A stretch of 64,000 nt of DNA from Phytomonospora sp040655735. Its GTDB lineage: Bacteria > Actinomycetota > Actinomycetes > Mycobacteriales > Micromonosporaceae. The stretch covers positions 558,001 to 622,000 of the forward strand of contig NZ_JBFAKK010000003.1 in assembly GCF_040655735.1 (NCBI RefSeq), written 5' to 3'. Below the pieces are notes generated by a model that did not search any database, had not been told where the DNA came from, and worked only from the letters and a program-made list of their open reading frames with translations. Made by a program: the position numbers and the translations under genes. Of this stretch, positions 60,317 to 64,000 are shown piece by piece (position 1 is the stretch's first letter; each line of letters begins with the position of its first letter).

Positions 60317-61284
60317 CGGACGCGACCACGGTCGCAGCGGCGCGGGAGCCCGGCTCCCGCGCCGTCCGTACGCGGGGGCTGTCCAAGCGCTACGGGAAGG
60401 GGACCCTCGCCGTCGACGGCCTCGACCTCGAAGTCCCCTACGGCGCGGTGTTCGGTTTCCTCGGCCCCAACGGCTGCGGCAAGACGACCACGATCCGCAT
60501 GCTCCTCGGCTTGATCGAGGCCAGCTCGGGAACGGCCGAACTGCTCGGCGAGCCGATGCCGGGCAGCGCCCGCAAGGCGCTCCCGCGCATCGGGGCCCTC
60601 GTCGAGGGACCGGCGTTCCACCCCTATCTGTCCGGTGTGGACAACCTGCGGCGGATCGACGCGGTGGACCGGTCCACCGACCCGGCGACGGTCGCCGAAC
60701 GCATCGAGTCGGCCCTCGACCGTGTGGGCCTGCGCGCGGCGGCCCGCAAACGCTTCCGGGCGTACTCGCTGGGCATGAAGCAGCGCCTGGCGATCGCCGG
60801 CGCCCTGCTGCGGCCGCGCGAGCTGCTGATCCTCGACGAGCCGACCAACGGGCTCGACCCGCAGGGCACCCGCGAGGTCCGCTCGCTGATCGGCCAGCTC
60901 GCCGCCGACGGTGTCACCGTGCTGCTGTCGACGCACCTGCTCAGTGAGGTGGAGCAGGTGTGCAGCCATGTGGCGGTGATGCACCGGGGCAGGCTGGTCA
61001 CGCAGTCCTCTCTGGAAGAACTGCGCGCGACGGTGGTCTCCCGCGTACGGGTGGAGACGGCGGCCGTCGAGGACGCCGCGCGTGTGCTCGGCGGTGCGGG
61101 CCTGTCCGATGTGGTCGCCGGCGCGGGCGAGGTCACGGCCCTGATCGGCGAGCACCCGCCGGAGAAGCTGGTCGACGCGCTGGTCGCCGAGGGCGTGCCG
61201 GTGCGCGGCTTCGGCGTCGTACGGCCCGACCTGGAGGACGTGTTCGTGTCACTGACGGGGGAGGGCTTCGATGTCGGCGGCTGA
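60313..61284 (+). CDS. ABC transporter ATP-binding protein, CcmA/DrrA type
   Basis: GTG 60313 overlaps the preceding stop by 4 bases and gives 323 residues. Walker A is GPNGCGKTT, the signature YSLGMKQR, Walker B LLILDEPTNGLDP and the H-loop LSTHLL. A DrrA-like C-terminal domain follows. It is closely similar in these motifs to the ATPase at 14641-15711, so the two exporters belong to one group. It overlaps the permease gene by 14 bases. Confidence 0.92.
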   Translation: MTDATTVAAAREPGSRAVRTRGLSKRYGKGTLAVDGLDLEVPYGAVFGFLGPNGCGKTTTIRMLLGLIEASSGTAELLGEPMPGSARKALPRIGALVEGPAFHPYLSGVDNLRRIDAVDRSTDPATVAERIESALDRVGLRAAARKRFRAYSLGMKQRLAIAGALLRPRELLILDEPTNGLDPQGTREVRSLIGQLAADGVTVLLSTHLLSEVEQVCSHVAVMHRGRLVTQSSLEELRATVVSRVRVETAAVEDAARVLGGAGLSDVVAGAGEVTALIGEHPPEKLVDALVAEGVPVRGFGVVRPDLEDVFVSLTGEGFDVGG

Positions 61285-62137
61285 AGGCGTGTCCACGGTG
61301 GACGCGGGCTGGGCGCCGCGGCGCCGGTTCAGCACCCGCTTCCTGCGCTCCGAGATGGGCCTGATCGCCCGCCGGCGCCGCAACCAGGCGGGACTGGCCG
61401 TGCTGGCGGTCATTCCGGTCATCATCGCCGTGGTCATGGCCGCGACCAGGCCCGCGCCGGGTTCGGGCCCGCCGCTGTTCACCGCGATGCTCGACAACGG
61501 CCTGATCACCGTCCTCGCCGGGCTGAGCATCGAGATGAGCCTGTTCCTGCCGCTGGCGGTATCGATCCTCGCCGGTGACGCGATCGCCGGTGAGGCCAGC
61601 ACCGGAACCCTGCGCTACCTGCTGACCGTCCCGGCCGGGCGGGTCCGCCTGCTGGCGGTGAAGTTCGGCGGGATCGTCGCCGCGACCTTCGCGGCCGTCG
61701 GCGTGATCGCGCTGACGGGCGCCGTCATGGGCGTCGCGCTGTTCGGTACCGGGGACATGGTGACCCTCTCGGGTACGACGCTGCCTTTCGGCGAGGCCCT
61801 GGGGCGCGTCGGGATCGCCGTGCTCTACGTCGTCATGTGCCTGGTGGCGGTGGCCGCGATCGGCCTGTTCGTGTCGACGCTGACCGAGCAGCCCATCGGC
61901 GCGGCGGTGGCGATGCTGATGTTCATCGTGCTCAGCCAGATCCTCGGGGCGCTCGACGACCTCGACTGGCTGCACCCGTTCCTGATCACCAACTACTGGT
62001 CGTCCTGGGCGGACCTGCTGCGCGACCCGCCCGCCTGGGATCAGATGTTGCTCGGCGCGGTGTCGGCGGCGGTCTGGACGGCCTTCGGGCTGTCGGCGGC
62101 CTGGGCGCGGCTGACCACGAAGGACATCACGAGTTGA
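61271..62137 (+). CDS. ABC-2 type transporter permease
   Basis: A 288-residue protein with six helices (LAVLAVIPVIIAVVMAATRP, MSLFLPLAVSILAGDAIAGE, IVAATFAAVGVIALTGAVMG and others). GEASTGTLRYLLTVPAGRVRL is the cytosolic coupling loop typical of ABC-2 permeases of the NatB/BcrB kind. It is translated in overlap with its ATPase. With the LolA-like protein it forms a three-gene exporter unit that ends in a strong hairpin. The substrate is unknown; lipid, peptide or drug are all possible. Confidence 0.88.
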   Translation: MSAAEGVSTVDAGWAPRRRFSTRFLRSEMGLIARRRRNQAGLAVLAVIPVIIAVVMAATRPAPGSGPPLFTAMLDNGLITVLAGLSIEMSLFLPLAVSILAGDAIAGEASTGTLRYLLTVPAGRVRLLAVKFGGIVAATFAAVGVIALTGAVMGVALFGTGDMVTLSGTTLPFGEALGRVGIAVLYVVMCLVAVAAIGLFVSTLTEQPIGAAVAMLMFIVLSQILGALDDLDWLHPFLITNYWSSWADLLRDPPAWDQMLLGAVSAAVWTAFGLSAAWARLTTKDITS

Positions 62138-62138
62138 G

Positions 62139-62166
62139 GGCGCGGCCGGGTGATCCCGGCCGCGCC
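62139..62166. terminator. Bidirectional hairpin after the exporter operon
   Basis: A perfect 12-base stem, GGCGCGGCCGGG / CCCGGCCGCGCC, with a TGAT loop lies directly after the permease stop and just before the stop of the opposite gene. Confidence 0.8.
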
Positions 62167-62173
62167 GCTCGGC

Positions 62174-64000
62174 TCAGACCCCGGCCGGTACGCGCTCGGG
62201 GTCGCCCGCCGGGTCGGGTTCGGGCTCCGGGGGCTTGCGGCGCGTCAGCGCCCGCGCGGAGGCGAGCACGATCCAGATCCCCCACACCGCGAAGGCGATC
62301 AGCGCGAGCCACGCCGGCGGCACCGGGATCCACGGCCACATCAGCAGGCTCTTGTCGACGGCGTCGGCGAGGGACAGGACGCCCAGGATCCACGAGAGGG
62401 CGCCGAGCCCGCCGCGTCCCGAGCGCCGCCAGGCCGCGCCGAGGCCGATCCAGCCGAGCCCGAGCAGGGTCAGCGCGATCGGCGCGTACAGCGGCACGTC
62501 GAGGTAGTGGCCGGAGGTCGCCACGACCGTGCCGACGATGACGCCGACCGTGGAGACGGTCGCGGCCGGGCGAAGCGGCACCCCGAAGACGCGGGCGGTG
62601 CCCCGGTAGGAGCGCAGGCCCAGGACCAGCCAGCCGAGCAGCACCGCCGCGATCACGGCGACCGACTTGGCCGCGCTCAGGTGGAACTCGATGCGATCCG
62701 ACCCCGCCGCCCCGTACCAGTCGCAGCTCGCCGGGACGTTCTTGGCGCGCTGGTCGAACTCCGCGCAGTGCAGCAGCTTCAGCATCTTCGTCGGGTCGCC
62801 GACCGCGCGGTTCGTCGACAGCCAGGACCCGCAGGCGGGCAGCGGGATGGGGTCGGAGCCGCTCGAAGAGTCCTGCCAGCAGTTGCCCGAGCCCTGCCCG
62901 TCCCACCAGAAGTCGCGGGCGTTGGGCCGCGACTCGCCGGTGGGGGACACGCCGAGGACGTTGTCCTTGTACCAGTTGTCGTGCGAGGTGTCGGCCTGCT
63001 TGCCCAGCGCGGTCTCGTTGCGCACGAAGGCCGGCACCCACAGCAGCATGAACGCCGCGGAGTCGTGGCCGTAGACGTGGTTGTTCCGGAACAGGTTGAC
63101 ATTGCCGCCGCCGACGAGCACGCCCGTGCCGACCGGCACGCTCACCGCGGGGCACACCACGCCCTGCTCGTAGCCGCGTTCGGCGTAGGGCTTGGCGCAG
63201 GTTCCGTCGGTGACGTAGCCGGTGTAGTTCTGGTTGTTGTCGTGGATGTCGTTGTTCTCGACGAGCGCGTGGTTCTGCGGCAGGCCCGGATGGTCGGGGA
63301 ACCCGGAGTCGGTGGAGAAGCCGGCGGAGTTCTCGTAGAACTCGTTGTCGTGGGTCCACACCGAGTCGCCGGCGGTACCGGAGTAGCCGAGCATGTTGTG
63401 GTGGCTCTTGCAGCCGCGGATCTCGATGGCGTAGCGGCCGACCTCGTGGCCGGAGCCGCTGTTGATGTCGCTCGCCGAGCCCGGGTAGACGCCGGAGTCG
63501 CCGTTTCCGTAGGCCTCGCAGTCGTTGTAGAGGCCGTGGTCGGATCCGAAGGTCAGGAAGCCGTACTCGTCGTTCCAGCGGCCGACGACGTCGTCGATGG
63601 CGAAGCCGTCGGTGGCGAGGATGTAGACGGCGTTGAAGGTGGTCTTCTGGGCGGTGAAGTTGCGCAGGTAGATGCCGTTGGCCATGTCCCCGCGCAGCGC
63701 GTTGAGCTTGCTGTAGCCGGCGTCGAGGACGACGTCGGCGGGGGAGGCGCCGGTGCCCTCGATCTGGAGGTCGCGCTTGCCCATGACCGCGACCAGGTTC
63801 TGGTTGTGCGGGCACTGCGCCTGCTGCTCGAAGCTCAGGATCTGGTGGCCCAGCCCTGATATCGGCGCCTGGAGGTTCGCGCACGCGCCGGTCGGCTCGG
63901 GACGGCTCGGCAGTTCCTCGTAGAGGCCCGGCAGCACCAGGATGCGCATGCCCGCGGTCTGCACGGCGTCGACGGCGGCCTGCACGTCGCGGTGCCCGGA
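62174..64000 (-). CDS. Right-handed beta-helix protein with C-terminal membrane helices (5' end cut by right edge)
   Basis: At least 608 codons are present; the frame is still open at 64000, so the start is outside. The extracellular part is a pectate-lyase-like right-handed beta-helix with repeating units (ANGIYLRNFTAQKTTFNAVY, DDVVGRWNDEYGFLTFGSDH, YAIEIRGCKSHHNMLGYSGT, HALVENNDIHDNNQNYTGYV, GTGVLVGGGNVNLFRNNHVY). Several Cys pairs (LPACGSW, LLHCAEF, PASCDWY) suggest disulfides. After about residue 440 come four to five membrane helices (SVAVIAAVLLGWLVLGLRS to WLALIAFAVWGIWIVLASAR) and a Pro/Glu-rich cytosolic tail. So the helix domain is held at the outer face of the membrane. No catalytic residue can be named; it may bind or process a surface polysaccharide. 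Confidence 0.8.
   Translation of the reverse strand, partial: SGHRDVQAAVDAVQTAGMRILVLPGLYEELPSRPEPTGACANLQAPISGLGHQILSFEQQAQCPHNQNLVAVMGKRDLQIEGTGASPADVVLDAGYSKLNALRGDMANGIYLRNFTAQKTTFNAVYILATDGFAIDDVVGRWNDEYGFLTFGSDHGLYNDCEAYGNGDSGVYPGSASDINSGSGHEVGRYAIEIRGCKSHHNMLGYSGTAGDSVWTHDNEFYENSAGFSTDSGFPDHPGLPQNHALVENNDIHDNNQNYTGYVTDGTCAKPYAERGYEQGVVCPAVSVPVGTGVLVGGGNVNLFRNNHVYGHDSAAFMLLWVPAFVRNETALGKQADTSHDNWYKDNVLGVSPTGESRPNARDFWWDGQGSGNCWQDSSSGSDPIPLPACGSWLSTNRAVGDPTKMLKLLHCAEFDQRAKNVPASCDWYGAAGSDRIEFHLSAAKSVAVIAAVLLGWLVLGLRSYRGTARVFGVPLRPAATVSTVGVIVGTVVATSGHYLDVPLYAPIALTLLGLGWIGLGAAWRRSGRGGLGALSWILGVLSLADAVDKSLLMWPWIPVPPAWLALIAFAVWGIWIVLASARALTRRKPPEPEPDPAGDPERVPAGV

Noticed and set aside
1..64000. 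tRNA, rRNA, CRISPR, transposase or prophage genes
   Set aside because: I looked for cloverleaf-like sequences, regular repeats, DDE transposases, integrases and phage structural proteins and found none that I could support.

Overview
The window is chromosomal DNA from a high-GC actinomycete. The evidence is GC-rich third positions throughout, many GTG starts, ATGA/GTGA stop-start overlaps, possible leaderless promoters, AfsR-type BTAD regulators, ROK and LacI sugar repressors, a Tat-lipoprotein sugar-binding protein, an actinobacterial-type xylose isomerase and a gene set that I recall as the Streptomyces SCO2521-SCO2525 families. A Streptomyces, Micromonospora or Glycomyces-like organism fits, but I cannot fix the genus. 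I see no tRNA, rRNA, IS element, prophage or CRISPR array. Both edges cut genes: a glycerophosphodiester phosphodiesterase on the left and a beta-helix membrane-anchored protein on the right.

Region 1 (692-9526) is the least understood part. It holds a methyltransferase, a 615-residue protein, a ParA-like protein with an altered Walker A motif and a fourth unknown protein on the plus strand. A membrane protein and another unknown protein face them on the minus strand, and two tandem D-amino-acid-oxidase-like flavoproteins follow. The conserved core has no described function that I know of. It is the best candidate here for an undescribed system.

Region 2 (9571-26244) starts with a cell-wall-recycling group: a NagZ-like GH3, a ROK regulator and a secreted amidase with a golvesin-like domain. 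Then come an ABC-2 exporter, a lone ABC ATPase and a DUF1023 hydrolase. asnB is divergent, across a palindrome, from a five-gene TetR / enoyl-CoA hydratase / methyltransferase / left-handed-beta-helix acyltransferase / IlvG-like operon. A small XRE regulator is divergent, across a perfect palindrome, from a map-GNAT pair.

Region 3 (26204-52968) is a plant-polysaccharide island that reads as a xyloglucan and xylose locus. A GH3 enzyme and its LacI repressor share a promoter with two near-identical operators. A ROK (XylR-type) repressor is divergent from a sugar ABC importer operon that ends in a CE7 acetyl esterase. Beyond an MFS transporter lie GH31 alpha-xylosidase, GH42 beta-galactosidase and a broken GH74 xyloglucanase with CBM2. 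After a VOC protein and two tandem BTAD regulators come xylB and xylA. Four promoter regions share a TAGTTTG/CCCAA element, which suggests that the ROK protein controls importer, GH31/GH42, GH74 and xylAB together.

Region 4 (53057-64000) holds a membrane protein, a NarL-type two-component system, a DUF4037 protein, and an OmpR-type two-component system divergent from a LolA-like protein with an ABC-2 exporter. The beta-helix protein ends the window. Several strong hairpins separate the transcription units. One is a perfect 40-base palindrome between converging genes.
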